Notes: generated by a model not told the origin, from the letters alone. A stretch of DNA of 46,132 bases from Bacteroidia bacterium (GCA_030430675.1 JAUIKU010000009.1:1-46132), one strand, 5' to 3'; counted from the first letter of the stretch, positions 8,435 to 16,776 are shown. Program-made: numbers and translations.

Positions 8435-9607
8435 ATGCAGCAATTCATAAACCCCCGCCACGCCCTGACCACCACCCACACAGGCGGTAACCATTCCGTA
8501 TTTCTGACCCCTGCGGCGCATCTCATTAAAAAGTTGAATGGAAAGTTTGGCCCCACTACAACCCAATGGGTGACCTAAAGCAATGGCCCCGCCATTTACA
8601 TTGACCTTCTCAGGATCCAGGTCGAGCTTTCTTATTACCGCCAGTGACTGAGCAGCAAAAGCTTCGTTGAGCTCGATCTGATCAATGTCCTGTGCTTTTA
8701 GTCCCGCCTTTTCCAAAGCTTTGGGAACCGCTGCTACCGGGCCGATACCCATAATCCTGGGGTTTACTCCCGCTGCCACATAGCTGACCAGTCTGGCCAC
8801 CGGTTCCAGGTTTAATTCCTTTACCTTTTTTTCGGACATTACCATCACAAAAGCCGCGCCGTCGGAGGTTTGTGAACTATTCCCGGCAGTCACCGTTCCT
8901 CCCTGGGCGAATACCGGTTTCAGTTTGGCCAGGGCTTCCAAACTGGTATCAGGTCTGGGACCTTCATCGGTATCAACGGTAAACTTCCTGACTTGCTTCT
9001 TACTATTTTCATCAAGGTATACCTCTTCTACCGCTATGGGCACTATTTCTTCTTTGAACTTACCCTGTTCAATAGCAGCGATGGCCTTCTTATGAGAGTT
9101 ATAGGCAAATTGGTCCATATCCTGGCGCGAAACCTTGAAGTCCTTGGCCACTTCTTCTGCGGTCAGGCCCATACTGGTATAATATTCCGGGTGTTCACTG
9201 GCTATTTTATAGTTCAACGCGGTTTTCCAACCCATAACAGGTACCAGTGACATGGATTCGGTACCACCGGCAATAATACAATCAGCCATACCGGCATGGA
9301 TCCGGGCGCTGGCTATATTTATGGCTTCTATCCCCGAACCGCAATATCGATTGATGATCATACCGGGTACTTCAACAGGCAGTGACAACAAGGAAATAAT
9401 ACGTCCCATTTGCATACCCTGCTCTGCTTCCGGCACTGCATTGCCCACGATCAGATCGTCGATACTGCCGGGCTCCAATCCCGGTATGGAAGCTACCAGA
9501 TGTTTAATCACGTCAGCCGCAAGATCATCGGGCCGGGTAAATCTGAACCCCCCCCTCTTGGCCTTGCCGACTGCGGTGCGATATCCTGCTACTATATAGG
9601 CATTCAT
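8432..9607 (-). CDS. fadA: Acetyl-CoA acyltransferase (3-ketoacyl-CoA thiolase)
   Basis: A 391-residue degradative thiolase, the last step of each beta-oxidation round: CoA-dependent cleavage of 3-ketoacyl-CoA into acetyl-CoA and a shortened acyl-CoA. The nucleophilic Cys89 lies in NRYCGSGIEAI. The other signatures are NEAFAAQ, NVNGGAIALGHPLGCSGA with the catalytic His, and the C-terminal CVGGGQGVAG with the second active Cys. Length is typical. It starts 5 bases after the fadN stop, so the two are co-transcribed and probably form a trifunctional-type complex. Confidence 0.93.
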   Translation of the reverse strand: MNAYIVAGYRTAVGKAKRGGFRFTRPDDLAADVIKHLVASIPGLEPGSIDDLIVGNAVPEAEQGMQMGRIISLLSLPVEVPGMIINRYCGSGIEAINIASARIHAGMADCIIAGGTESMSLVPVMGWKTALNYKIASEHPEYYTSMGLTAEEVAKDFKVSRQDMDQFAYNSHKKAIAAIEQGKFKEEIVPIAVEEVYLDENSKKQVRKFTVDTDEGPRPDTSLEALAKLKPVFAQGGTVTAGNSSQTSDGAAFVMVMSEKKVKELNLEPVARLVSYVAAGVNPRIMGIGPVAAVPKALEKAGLKAQDIDQIELNEAFAAQSLAVIRKLDLDPEKVNVNGGAIALGHPLGCSGAKLSIQLFNEMRRRGQKYGMVTACVGGGQGVAGVYELLH

Positions 9608-9612
9608 TTCAC

Positions 9613-12015
9613 TTAATTTCTTAATGGTTTTCCAGTGGTGAGAATACTCTGGATGCGTTCCAGGGTTTTCTTCTCTCCCATCAATGATAAAAATGCTTCT
9701 CGTTCCAGATCAAGCAGATACTGTTCAGAGACTTCGGTGGGATAACTTAAATCCCCACCGCACATGATATAGGCCAGTTTACTGGCAATTTTGGCATCAT
9801 GATCCGATATATAACCACCCATTTTCATGCCATTTATTCCCGCGAGAAACAGCGCCATGCCACCTCTGCCCTGAACCTTAATATCAGATCTTGGGGTTGG
9901 TTTGGTATATCCGGCCTCAGCCAGGGCGATTACCGTTCTTTTAGCATCTGCCAGTTGACGGTCTTTGTTAATAGAGATCAGGTCCTGCGGACGCAGTATC
10001 TCCATATCCATAGCCTCCTCTGCGGAAGTGGCTACCTTGGCAGTGGCAATGTTCATGAAGGTGTTTTGTAATGCGTTGTACTCCACATCACCGGATTGCA
10101 TGCGATCGCTAACCCGCATGGTCAATTCCTTGGTTCCGCCACCTCCGGGGATTACTCCGGCTCCCACTTCCACCAGCCCTATATAGGTTTCAGCTGCTGC
10201 CTGCACCACATCTGCATGCATGGTTAGTTCACAGCCGCCTCCCAGGGTAAGGCCGTGCGGCGCCACTACTACCGGAATATTGGAAAACCTGGCCCTGGCT
10301 ACCGTATTTTGAAACTGCCGGATCATAAGGTCAATTTCCTCGTATTCCTGTTCAATCGCATACATAAACAGCAAACCAAGATTGGCACCTGCTGAGAAAT
10401 TCGCTCCCTGGTTGCCAATAACCAGCCCCCTGAACTCCTTTTCCGCCAGGGAAATTGCCTGATTAATACCTTCCACCACCCCGGCGCCCATGGTGTTCAT
10501 CTTGGAATGAAACTCCACGTTTAATACACCGTCTCCCAGGTCGAATATGGAGCTTTCCTTATTTCCCCATACCACACTGCCAGCTCTCATATAGTCCAGG
10601 ACAATTAGATCGTCCGTACCGGGTTTTGCCACATGAGATTTACTGGCCAGGTCATAATATTTAACCTGTCCGTTTGTCACCTGGTAGAAACTCTCATGCC
10701 CTGCATCCAGCATATCATATACCCACTGGCTGGGCTTATATCCCATTTCTTCCATTTCCGGAAGCACGGATTTTATTCCCACCTGGTCCCAGGTTTCAAA
10801 GGCACCGACCTCCCAGCCAAATCCCGCACAAATGGCATCGTCGATCCGGTAAAGTTCATCCGCTATTTCCGGGATTCTATGGGAAACGTATTGGAATAAA
10901 CCAAAGAAGCTGTGTCGGTAAAATGCCCCGGCCTTGTCCTCTCCTGCTAAAAGTACCCTAAAACGGTCTTTGACATTTTCAATATTTTTGGTACCCTCCA
11001 GCGTTTTGAATCTGGCCTTAGCGCGGGGTTTATATTCCATGGAGCCAGGATCCAGCGTGAGGATAATGGTTTTTCCATTTTCATCTTTGGTTTTTTTGTA
11101 AAAACCCTGCCGGGTTTTATCGCCCAGCCAATTCTTTTCTTCCAGTTTCTGTACCAGTTCGGGCAGCTTAAATACCTCGCGTGATTCATCGTGCTCAAGG
11201 CTTTTATGCAGGTTATTTGAAACCTTGATCATGGTATCCAGACCTACTACATCTGAGGTTCGAAAAGTGGCGGATTTCGGTCTTCCAATCACCGGTCCGG
11301 TGAGTTTGTCCACTTCGTCAATGGTCAGGTCCAGTTCTTCCATGGTTTTTATCACCTTCATGATCCCGTAAATACCTACCCGGTTGGCAATAAATGCCGG
11401 GGTATCCTTGCAAAGCACGGTAGTTTTACCCAGGTACTTCTCCCCGTAGTCCATGAAAAAATCCACAACTTCCGGTTTGGTTTTTTCTGTGGGTATTATT
11501 TCCAATAGTTTGAGGTACCGCGGTGGATTGAAAAAGTGCGTTCCACAAAAATGCTGCTGGAAATCATCGCTGCGACCTTCCAGCATCAAATGAATAGGTA
11601 TACCAGAAGTGTTACTGGTGATCAGCGTGCCCGCTTTGCGGTATTCCTCTACCTGGTCAAAAACCTTTTGCTTGATTTCCAGATTCTCTACCACCACTTC
11701 GATGATCCAGTCACAGTCGGCTACCCTTTTCATGTCATCATCAAAATTTCCCAGTGTCACCAGGTCAGCGTTGTCCTGATGATACAGTGGGGCCGGCTTT
11801 GACCTAACCGCAGTGTTAAATGATTCGGTAACGATCCGGTTGCGGACCCGGGGGTCTTCCCGGGTAAGCCCCTTCGCCTGCTCCTGGTCATTGAGTTCCC
11901 CGGGGACGATATCCAACAGCAATACCTGTACCCCTACATTGGCCAGGTGACAGGCAATGCGAGACCCCATGATCCCCGAGCCCAATACGGCTGCTTTATT
12001 GATGGTACGTTTCAT
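9613..12015 (-). CDS. fadN: 3-hydroxyacyl-CoA dehydrogenase / enoyl-CoA hydratase fusion (FadN-type)
   Basis: An 800-residue bifunctional beta-oxidation enzyme. The N-terminal half is the NAD-dependent dehydrogenase: Rossmann motif AAVLGSGIMGSRIA, catalytic-His segment THFFNPPRYLKL, then the 3HCDH C-terminal domain. The second half carries the crotonase fold (GNQGANFSAGANL oxyanion segment, LGGGCELTMHAD and VEVGAGVIPGGGG with the two catalytic glutamates). The dehydrogenase-first order matches Bacillus FadN and is the reverse of E. coli FadB. The start at 12015 (MKRTINKAAVLG) places the Rossmann motif normally; an ATG 16 codons upstream would add an unrelated leader. It overlaps the marR 3' end by 20 bases, suggesting translational coupling. 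Confidence 0.9.
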   Translation of the reverse strand: MKRTINKAAVLGSGIMGSRIACHLANVGVQVLLLDIVPGELNDQEQAKGLTREDPRVRNRIVTESFNTAVRSKPAPLYHQDNADLVTLGNFDDDMKRVADCDWIIEVVVENLEIKQKVFDQVEEYRKAGTLITSNTSGIPIHLMLEGRSDDFQQHFCGTHFFNPPRYLKLLEIIPTEKTKPEVVDFFMDYGEKYLGKTTVLCKDTPAFIANRVGIYGIMKVIKTMEELDLTIDEVDKLTGPVIGRPKSATFRTSDVVGLDTMIKVSNNLHKSLEHDESREVFKLPELVQKLEEKNWLGDKTRQGFYKKTKDENGKTIILTLDPGSMEYKPRAKARFKTLEGTKNIENVKDRFRVLLAGEDKAGAFYRHSFFGLFQYVSHRIPEIADELYRIDDAICAGFGWEVGAFETWDQVGIKSVLPEMEEMGYKPSQWVYDMLDAGHESFYQVTNGQVKYYDLASKSHVAKPGTDDLIVLDYMRAGSVVWGNKESSIFDLGDGVLNVEFHSKMNTMGAGVVEGINQAISLAEKEFRGLVIGNQGANFSAGANLGLLFMYAIEQEYEEIDLMIRQFQNTVARARFSNIPVVVAPHGLTLGGGCELTMHADVVQAAAETYIGLVEVGAGVIPGGGGTKELTMRVSDRMQSGDVEYNALQNTFMNIATAKVATSAEEAMDMEILRPQDLISINKDRQLADAKRTVIALAEAGYTKPTPRSDIKVQGRGGMALFLAGINGMKMGGYISDHDAKIASKLAYIMCGGDLSYPTEVSEQYLLDLEREAFLSLMGEKKTLERIQSILTTGKPLRN

Positions 12016-12472
12016 ATCGCTGGTTGGACTTTGTAATCTCACTGAGATTGTTTTCTTCAACAATTTGGTTGATCTGTTGAATTACTTTAAAGAATATTTT
12101 GAGCTGCTTGGCAGGTATCTTTTGATACACATACTGGTTAAAGGCCATTACTGTTTCAAATGCAATATCTTTTTTTTGCTGTCCCTGACGGGTAAGGAAA
12201 ATTCTCACCATTCGCTTGTCTATGGGGTCGGACTTTCGATAGATCAATCCTTTCTCTTCCATACTCTTCAACATCCTTACCAGGCTGCGAGATTCCAACC
12301 CGATCAGCGGGGCGATTTTGGTGGCGGGCGTTCCCTCAGTGGAATTGATATTTAATAGTACAAAACCGATGGAGGTGGTAATGTCATTTTTCAGTGCCTC
12401 CTGGTTATACATCCGGTTAATGGCATGCCAGGCAGTTTTTATGTTGTAATCGACTGTTTCTTCTCTTTTCAT
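11996..12472 (-). CDS. MarR family transcriptional regulator
   Basis: A 158-residue winged-helix protein. The recognition region (ATKIAPLIGLESRSLVRMLKSMEEKGLIYR, then the wing DPIDKRMVRIFLTRQG) is typical of MarR proteins, with N- and C-terminal helices for dimerisation. As first gene of the fad operon it most likely represses its own operon and responds to a fatty-acid or acyl-CoA ligand; the ligand is inferred from context. Inverted repeats at 12491-12528, just upstream of its ATG, are the obvious candidate operators and would also reach the divergent transporter gene. Confidence 0.88.
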   Translation of the reverse strand: MKREETVDYNIKTAWHAINRMYNQEALKNDITTSIGFVLLNINSTEGTPATKIAPLIGLESRSLVRMLKSMEEKGLIYRKSDPIDKRMVRIFLTRQGQQKKDIAFETVMAFNQYVYQKIPAKQLKIFFKVIQQINQIVEENNLSEITKSNQRYETYHQ

Positions 12473-12490
12473 CCGGTGGTTTGCATTGTC

Positions 12491-12510
12491 TAAATATACG
12501 AAAATATTTA
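12491..12510. promoter_or_regulatory. Inverted repeat upstream of marR (candidate operator)
   Basis: TAAATAT (12491-12497) and ATATTTA (12504-12510) form a perfect 7-base inverted repeat across 6 bases, 18 bases upstream of the marR ATG. On the minus strand TATATTTA resembles the Bacteroidota -7 element (TAnnTTTG), so protein bound here could block the promoter. Confidence 0.45.
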
Positions 12511-12528
12511 TTATGCATGCATACTAAA
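12507..12528. promoter_or_regulatory. 22-base near-perfect palindrome between marR and the transporter (candidate MarR operator)
   Basis: Ten of eleven base pairs are symmetric about the centre, with the perfect core TATGCATGCATA (12512-12523) flanked by TTTA and TAAA. It overlaps the neighbouring inverted repeat by four bases and lies in the 109-base divergent region. The size and dyad symmetry are as expected for a MarR-family operator. Confidence 0.5.
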
Positions 12529-12581
12529 GATCTAAAATATTGGCACCTCAGGGATCAGATTAAATTCTTATATTGGCAGGC

Positions 12582-14045
12582 ATGGAGCAGGATAATAATA
12601 AACCAAACCGGGTCAAGATATTAGGCTTTATCGGTGGACCGGTGTGCTTTTTTATCATGCTTTTTTCTCCCAATCCGCTGCCATTGGAGTTACAGGCCTG
12701 GCAGGTAATCGCCGTGGCCAGCTGGATGATTATCTGGTGGGTAACGGAAGCGGTGCCCATATTTGCTACCGCACTCATTCCCATGACATTATTGCCCATT
12801 TTGGGTATTTTCACCATCGGAGAGTCAACCGCTCCTTATGCCAATCCCATTATTTTCCTGTTTATGGGTGGCTTTCTCATTGCCCTGGCCATGGAAAAGT
12901 GGGATTTGCACAAACGCATAGCGCTTACGCTGATCACCCTTACCGGCACCAAGGCAAACGGGATTATTTTGGGATTTATGCTGGCCACATTCATTCTTAG
13001 CATGTGGATAAGTAATACTGCCACCGCGGTTATGATGTTGCCTATCGCCACCTCAGTCATATCCCTGTTGATCCATGAACTGGGTCTGGATAAGCGTGAC
13101 CAGAAATTCAGACGGTTTGCACTTAGTCTGTTGCTGGGCATTGCCTATGCTGCCAATATCGGTGGGGCTTCTACCATTATAGGGACCCCTCCCAATGTGG
13201 TTATGGTAGGTTACCTGAAGGAGTTTTATGATTACGATCTGGCTTTTAGTAGTTGGCTGCTAATCGGGTTGCCCATATGTTTGATCATCCTGTTGTTAAC
13301 GTACTTTATGCTGGTCCATTGGTTTTATCCCAACCAATTGGGACACCTGGAAGGATCAGAGGAGATCATACGCAGGGAGCTTAAGGCAATGGGGCCCATC
13401 TCAAAGCCAGAAAAAAGGGTATTGATTATTTTCATTGCCACTGCTGTGGGCTGGATCATGTTACAACCAATCAACCAGTGGCTGGGGGCCTCTGTGTTGA
13501 ACAACACTATTGTCGGTATGGCCGGTGGTACCCTGATGTTTTTCTTTCCCCTGGACCTGAAGAAAGGAAAGTTTCTGCTGGATTGGAAATACACCGAACG
13601 CTTGCCATATGGTATTCTTTTGTTATTTGGAGGGGGACTGTGTCTGGCCAAAGCCATGGAGATCACCGGTATAATAGAACTGGTGGGAAACTACATATCG
13701 GAGAAAGGACCATATCCATTCTGGATATTGGTATTGCTGCTCACTGCAGTAATGCTGTACATGACGGAAATAATGAGTAACGTGGCGCTGGTCACCATAT
13801 TTTTACCGGTGGTAATAGGTATTGCCCAGGGATTGAATATCCCGGGTTTATTGCTGGTAGCGCCCGTGACCATTGCCGCCAGCTGCGCTTTTATGATGCC
13901 CATTAGCACCCCACCCAATGCCATTGTGTTTGCCAGTGGGCATATCCGGATTAAAGATATGGTACGAGCGGGTTTCTGGCTCAACCTCATCAGTATTACC
14001 GTGATGGTACTGTTTGCGGTGTTGGTGTTGCAATACGTGATCTAG
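12582..14045 (+). CDS. DASS/SLC13-family sodium-coupled dicarboxylate transporter
   Basis: A polytopic inner-membrane carrier of 487 residues with about a dozen hydrophobic segments. It shows the family's first SNT substrate/sodium motif (SMWISNTATAVMMLPIA) and a second, variant copy (EIMSNVALVTIFLPV) in the repeated half, plus the GGASTIIGTPPN and PISTPPNA loops characteristic of DASS proteins. The second motif reads S-N-V rather than S-N-T. Relatives import succinate, malate, citrate or sulfate; dicarboxylate is the likeliest here. The ATG at 12582 is preferred over a TTG nine bases earlier. Its divergent position from the marR-fad operon hints at coordinated control of carbon sources. Confidence 0.87.
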   Translation: MEQDNNKPNRVKILGFIGGPVCFFIMLFSPNPLPLELQAWQVIAVASWMIIWWVTEAVPIFATALIPMTLLPILGIFTIGESTAPYANPIIFLFMGGFLIALAMEKWDLHKRIALTLITLTGTKANGIILGFMLATFILSMWISNTATAVMMLPIATSVISLLIHELGLDKRDQKFRRFALSLLLGIAYAANIGGASTIIGTPPNVVMVGYLKEFYDYDLAFSSWLLIGLPICLIILLLTYFMLVHWFYPNQLGHLEGSEEIIRRELKAMGPISKPEKRVLIIFIATAVGWIMLQPINQWLGASVLNNTIVGMAGGTLMFFFPLDLKKGKFLLDWKYTERLPYGILLLFGGGLCLAKAMEITGIIELVGNYISEKGPYPFWILVLLLTAVMLYMTEIMSNVALVTIFLPVVIGIAQGLNIPGLLLVAPVTIAASCAFMMPISTPPNAIVFASGHIRIKDMVRAGFWLNLISITVMVLFAVLVLQYVI

Positions 14046-14055
14046 TGCAGATCAA

Positions 14056-14451
14056 TCATTCGTGCCAACTCTCCAATCTACCGTTCCTAAAAAAAAGGTA
14101 CCTGCCATCCGGGTAGCTCCATTTTTCAGTGCTGCCGTTCGACAAGTGGGTCTTTTGAACTCGATCGGGGACTCCCCAACTGTCCCGGGCCATTTCGTAC
14201 GATATGGTAGACCATACGTTCCCCTCGGCAATCATGCGGCCTTTGTTCTTGCCATATTTTGAGATCATGGCATTACGTCTTTGCTCCGGATCGACCTGAC
14301 TTAATTGAGAATCTATTTCCACCAGGCGATACTCCAGGGAATCAATAATCTTTTGGATCTGCTCCTTTTCCTGGGTTAGCCCGGCAATTTGAGTGCTTTG
14401 GGCGCTCAGACATACCGGAAACAAAAGGAAAGCTACAATTGCCAAACGCAT
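14056..14451 (-). CDS. Small exported protein with coiled coil and BamE/SmpA-like tail
   Basis: A 131-residue protein: signal peptide (MRLAIVAFLLFPVCLSAQ), a heptad-rich helix from about residue 20 to 55 (LTQEKEQIQKIIDSLEYRLVEIDSQL), then a compact tail with WGVPDRVQKTHLSNGSTEKWSYP and GRYLFFRNGRLES. The G-x-P...W-x-Y...x-F-x-N-G-x-L pattern is seen in BamE/SmpA-like and DUF2845-like periplasmic domains. It probably resides in the periplasm; no enzymatic motif is visible. It follows the next gene upstream by 20 bases and is probably co-transcribed with it. Function unknown. Confidence 0.65.
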   Translation of the reverse strand: MRLAIVAFLLFPVCLSAQSTQIAGLTQEKEQIQKIIDSLEYRLVEIDSQLSQVDPEQRRNAMISKYGKNKGRMIAEGNVWSTISYEMARDSWGVPDRVQKTHLSNGSTEKWSYPDGRYLFFRNGRLESWHE

Positions 14452-14471
14452 AATCTAAAGATGAACTGCAG

Positions 14472-15242
14472 TTATAAATTCTTATCAACCTTTTTCACGT
14501 ACTTGGGTAGTTTTTTCTGAAGGTCATCCAGCAACTCCTCAGTGGCATTGGCGCACATGGGCATAAGTTTATCATAATTATACACCGGCACCCCTGAAAC
14601 CAGGGCCACACCCTTCTTTGAAACCGCAAAGTCATCCAGTTTGAAAACCTTTTTAGCCTCACTGTTGTAAAGATCCATGTTGATATAGGATCGGATACCG
14701 GCATTGCCCAAACCGCCAAAAGCCACTTTGGGCTCCCATGCATAGGAAAGCGAGACAAACATCACTCCATCAATGCCCATATCCTCCAGAATTTTCAGCA
14801 TATGAGATTCCGTACGCCAGGACCTCAACAGATTCCCTCCTGTAAGCAATACATTATAGCCATCGATAGCGATGAAACGATCGTTGATGGCCTCATTCAG
14901 TAAATCCACGGAATCCTGGTCTTCCACTCCGTCCAGCCCTTTGTAGGCCTGGTACATGGGATGGTTCAATATTTCTTTTTCCGGAACTACCTCAAAAGGG
15001 AACTCCTTAACGTATTTCTTCATGAAAGTCTCGTGAAACTCCTCCAGAATAGGACGAAGATCGAACCGGGGATCATCCTCCATGGTTTTTTCATTGGCCG
15101 ATTGCCGCGCTTCCATGGCGATTTTATCGGAGCCTATGTATTTATCTACATAGAAGGTTACCACTGCCACTCTTTTTTTCTGTGCGTATGATACCGTTGA
15201 CATCAGGGCCAGCAGCAGCGAAAAGTAAAATATCTTTTTCAT
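14472..15242 (-). CDS. Exported protein of unknown function (alpha/beta fold, CsgG/LpoB-like tendency)
   Basis: A 256-residue protein with a clear signal peptide (MKKIFYFSLLLALMSTVSYAQ). After it, RVAVVTFYVDKYIG forms a first strand. Segments such as FPFEVVPEKEILNHP and LKILEDMGIDGVMFVSLSYAW follow the rhythm of CsgG/LpoB-like envelope proteins (strand, helix, then a D/G-x-x strand). No lipobox is present and I cannot assign a family with confidence. It is transcribed ahead of the BamE-like small protein, suggesting a two-gene envelope unit. Function unknown. Confidence 0.6.
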   Translation of the reverse strand: MKKIFYFSLLLALMSTVSYAQKKRVAVVTFYVDKYIGSDKIAMEARQSANEKTMEDDPRFDLRPILEEFHETFMKKYVKEFPFEVVPEKEILNHPMYQAYKGLDGVEDQDSVDLLNEAINDRFIAIDGYNVLLTGGNLLRSWRTESHMLKILEDMGIDGVMFVSLSYAWEPKVAFGGLGNAGIRSYINMDLYNSEAKKVFKLDDFAVSKKGVALVSGVPVYNYDKLMPMCANATEELLDDLQKKLPKYVKKVDKNL

Positions 15243-15347
15243 AAGACCTGTTTATTAGGTGGTTATGAAAGCAATATCTCAGGATTGCGCTGGTTTTACC
15301 AGTCAATAGTTACGGGAGAGGAACCCATGTAATAAATGAAGCAAAAT

Positions 15348-15470
15348 GGCAGTCCGCATCAGTTGGCAGTTGGCAGTATACAGTCCGCAGTTGGTTTAGT
15401 TGGCAGTCGGCTCAGTTTGCAGTCCCGCAGTTGGCGGATGCAGTCCGCTGTCGGGTTTGAGTTTGGAGTT
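15348..15470. repeat. Degenerate 7-base-period tandem repeat block (CAGTTGG family)
   Basis: The stretch reads as loosely repeated heptamers, mostly CAGTTGG and CAGTCCG, with occasional inserted bases that shift the register. Examples are 15360-15380 (CAGTTGG CAGTTGG CAGTATA) and 15381-15394 (CAGTCCG CAGTTGG). It fills much of the 235-base gap 15243-15477 between the SIMPL gene end and the start of the exported-protein gene. The other part of the gap, 15243-15347, shows no feature I can name beyond being the likely promoter region of the downstream gene. Confidence 0.6.
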
Positions 15471-15477
15471 TTTGCGG

Positions 15478-16167
15478 CTACTGTATTGAAAAAACCGCCC
15501 GTACCTCGGCTTTCAGCTTTATGGTGTTAAATTCCAGGTCCGACTGGTACCCTGAGTCTGCTGCCATTTCCATTGCCTGTGCCCGGTACATAATAGGCTG
15601 GGCCTGATGTGGATTTAACTCGGAAACTTCGATTACAGGTCCCAGTTCTTCATCAATGCCCTCCAGCAAATACCCCGCTTTTTGCTTGGCATTTTTTAAG
15701 GCTTGTAGTTTTAGCTCCTGCTGAAGTTTTTGAAGATCGGTATGTGAATAACTGGCTATACTGACGTTGTTAATACCCCGCTCATCCAGTCTTTCCAGCA
15801 ATTCATTCATTTTTTTCAGGTCAGCAACTTTCAGCTTGAAACTCTTGGTGGCCAGAAACTCTTCGGACCGTTGTTTTTTCCAGTTCCAGTTATAACCATA
15901 AATACTCTCCACCGTCAAATCCTGTTTTGAAAGGTCTTCTGCGTCCACCGCTTTTACCAGTTGCGATTCCAGTTTATTGATAGACACCTTTTTTCTGCCG
16001 TCCAAATATTCTTTCAGCACAATCCTGACATAAATCTCATTGGGGGTAACCTCCATTTCCGCTTCACCGTTGACTTCAATTTTTTTTGTTGGTGTTGATG
16101 ATTGCGCCAGGGTTAGCAAAGGCATTAACCCTACCAGTATGCCCATTAGAAGCTTTTGCATGTTCAT
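15478..16167 (-). CDS. SIMPL domain-containing (DUF541) periplasmic protein
   Basis: A 229-residue protein with a signal peptide (MNMQKLLMGILVGLMPLLTLAQ) followed by one SIMPL/DUF541 domain over the remaining length. It begins with the typical KKIEVNGEAEMEVTPNEIYVRI strand, has the ALKNAKQKAGYLLEGIDEELGPVIEVSE helix-strand, and ends with KLKAEVRAVFSI. Family members are periplasmic or outer-membrane associated, some forming large oligomers, and are linked to oxidative-stress tolerance or signalling, with no known enzymatic activity. The start could be two codons later (16161). The gene ends at the edge of the CAGTTGG repeat block. Confidence 0.87.
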   Translation of the reverse strand: MNMQKLLMGILVGLMPLLTLAQSSTPTKKIEVNGEAEMEVTPNEIYVRIVLKEYLDGRKKVSINKLESQLVKAVDAEDLSKQDLTVESIYGYNWNWKKQRSEEFLATKSFKLKVADLKKMNELLERLDERGINNVSIASYSHTDLQKLQQELKLQALKNAKQKAGYLLEGIDEELGPVIEVSELNPHQAQPIMYRAQAMEMAADSGYQSDLEFNTIKLKAEVRAVFSIQ

Positions 16168-16286
16168 AGTATTAAGTTGTTTAAGCAGTAATGGCTGATC
16201 AATAATCAGGCCAGAACCGATGCAAATCCAGGTTTACATATTCCAAATTCAGAGCAAGCACCAGCTTCATCCACTTATTCTCTATA

Positions 16287-16314
16287 CCTTACTCCTTACT
16301 CCTTACTCCTTACT
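16287..16314. repeat. Perfect 7-base tandem repeat, four copies of CCTTACT
   Basis: Four exact consecutive copies of CCTTACT (AGTAAGG in the gene direction), followed by decaying copies (CCCATT, CCTTCGT, CCTTGGC) up to the dgkA stop at 16338. It lies in the 170-base gap between dgkA and the SIMPL gene; the rest of the gap (16168-16286) shows nothing recognisable. Confidence 0.8.
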
Positions 16315-16337
16315 CCCATTCCTTCGTCCTTGGCCCC

Positions 16338-16697
16338 TCACTTCCCTAAAATCCTGGGCAGAAAAATCATCGCCCCAATAATCAATGCAGCAATTGCCGC
16401 TACCAGTACTGCTCCGGCTGCCAGATCTTTGATCATCTTTACCTGGGGATGATGTTCCCGGCTGTACAAGTCAGCCAGTTTTTCAATACCGGTATTAACC
16501 AGTTCCATGGCAAGCACCACCCCGATAACCAGAATGAGGATCATCCACTCGATCCAGCTGATCTTTAGCACCAGAGCCAGTACCACTGCCAAAACAGCTG
16601 CCCCCAAATGCACCCGGAAATTGAACTCTTCTCGGATCGCAGTGGCAATCCCTGCAAGGGCGTATGAGAAGCTTTTAAAGAATTTGCTGGTAGACAT
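16338..16697 (-). CDS. dgkA: Diacylglycerol / undecaprenol kinase family membrane protein
   Basis: A 119-residue integral membrane kinase of the DgkA family: an amphipathic N-terminus (FFKSFSYALAGIATAIREEFNFRVHLGAA), then three transmembrane helices. The catalytic and ATP/Mg-binding motifs are ELVNTGIEKLADLYSREHHPQVKMIKDLAAGAV, with the conserved Glu, Asn and Asp residues intact. In Gram-negative bacteria the enzyme recycles diacylglycerol to phosphatidate; close relatives phosphorylate undecaprenol. Which lipid is used here cannot be told from sequence. Length is typical, and the gene is upstream of the SIMPL gene on the same strand. Confidence 0.9.
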   Translation of the reverse strand: MSTSKFFKSFSYALAGIATAIREEFNFRVHLGAAVLAVVLALVLKISWIEWMILILVIGVVLAMELVNTGIEKLADLYSREHHPQVKMIKDLAAGAVLVAAIAALIIGAMIFLPRILGK

Positions 16698-16776
16698 GAG
16701 TTCGAAGTTTAAAGGAATAAGTCGATGAACGACTGCCTAATTCAAAGCTTTCGAGTGGTTAGTATTTAGAAGAGAA

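Noticed and set aside
12016..12063. Upstream ATG for fadN adding 16 residues
   Set aside because: The added leader is not part of the family, and the ATG at 12015 places the Rossmann motif at the usual distance from the start.
15348..15470. Repeat block as a CRISPR array
   Set aside because: Units are 7 bases, degenerate and without unique 30-base spacers; no cas genes are nearby.
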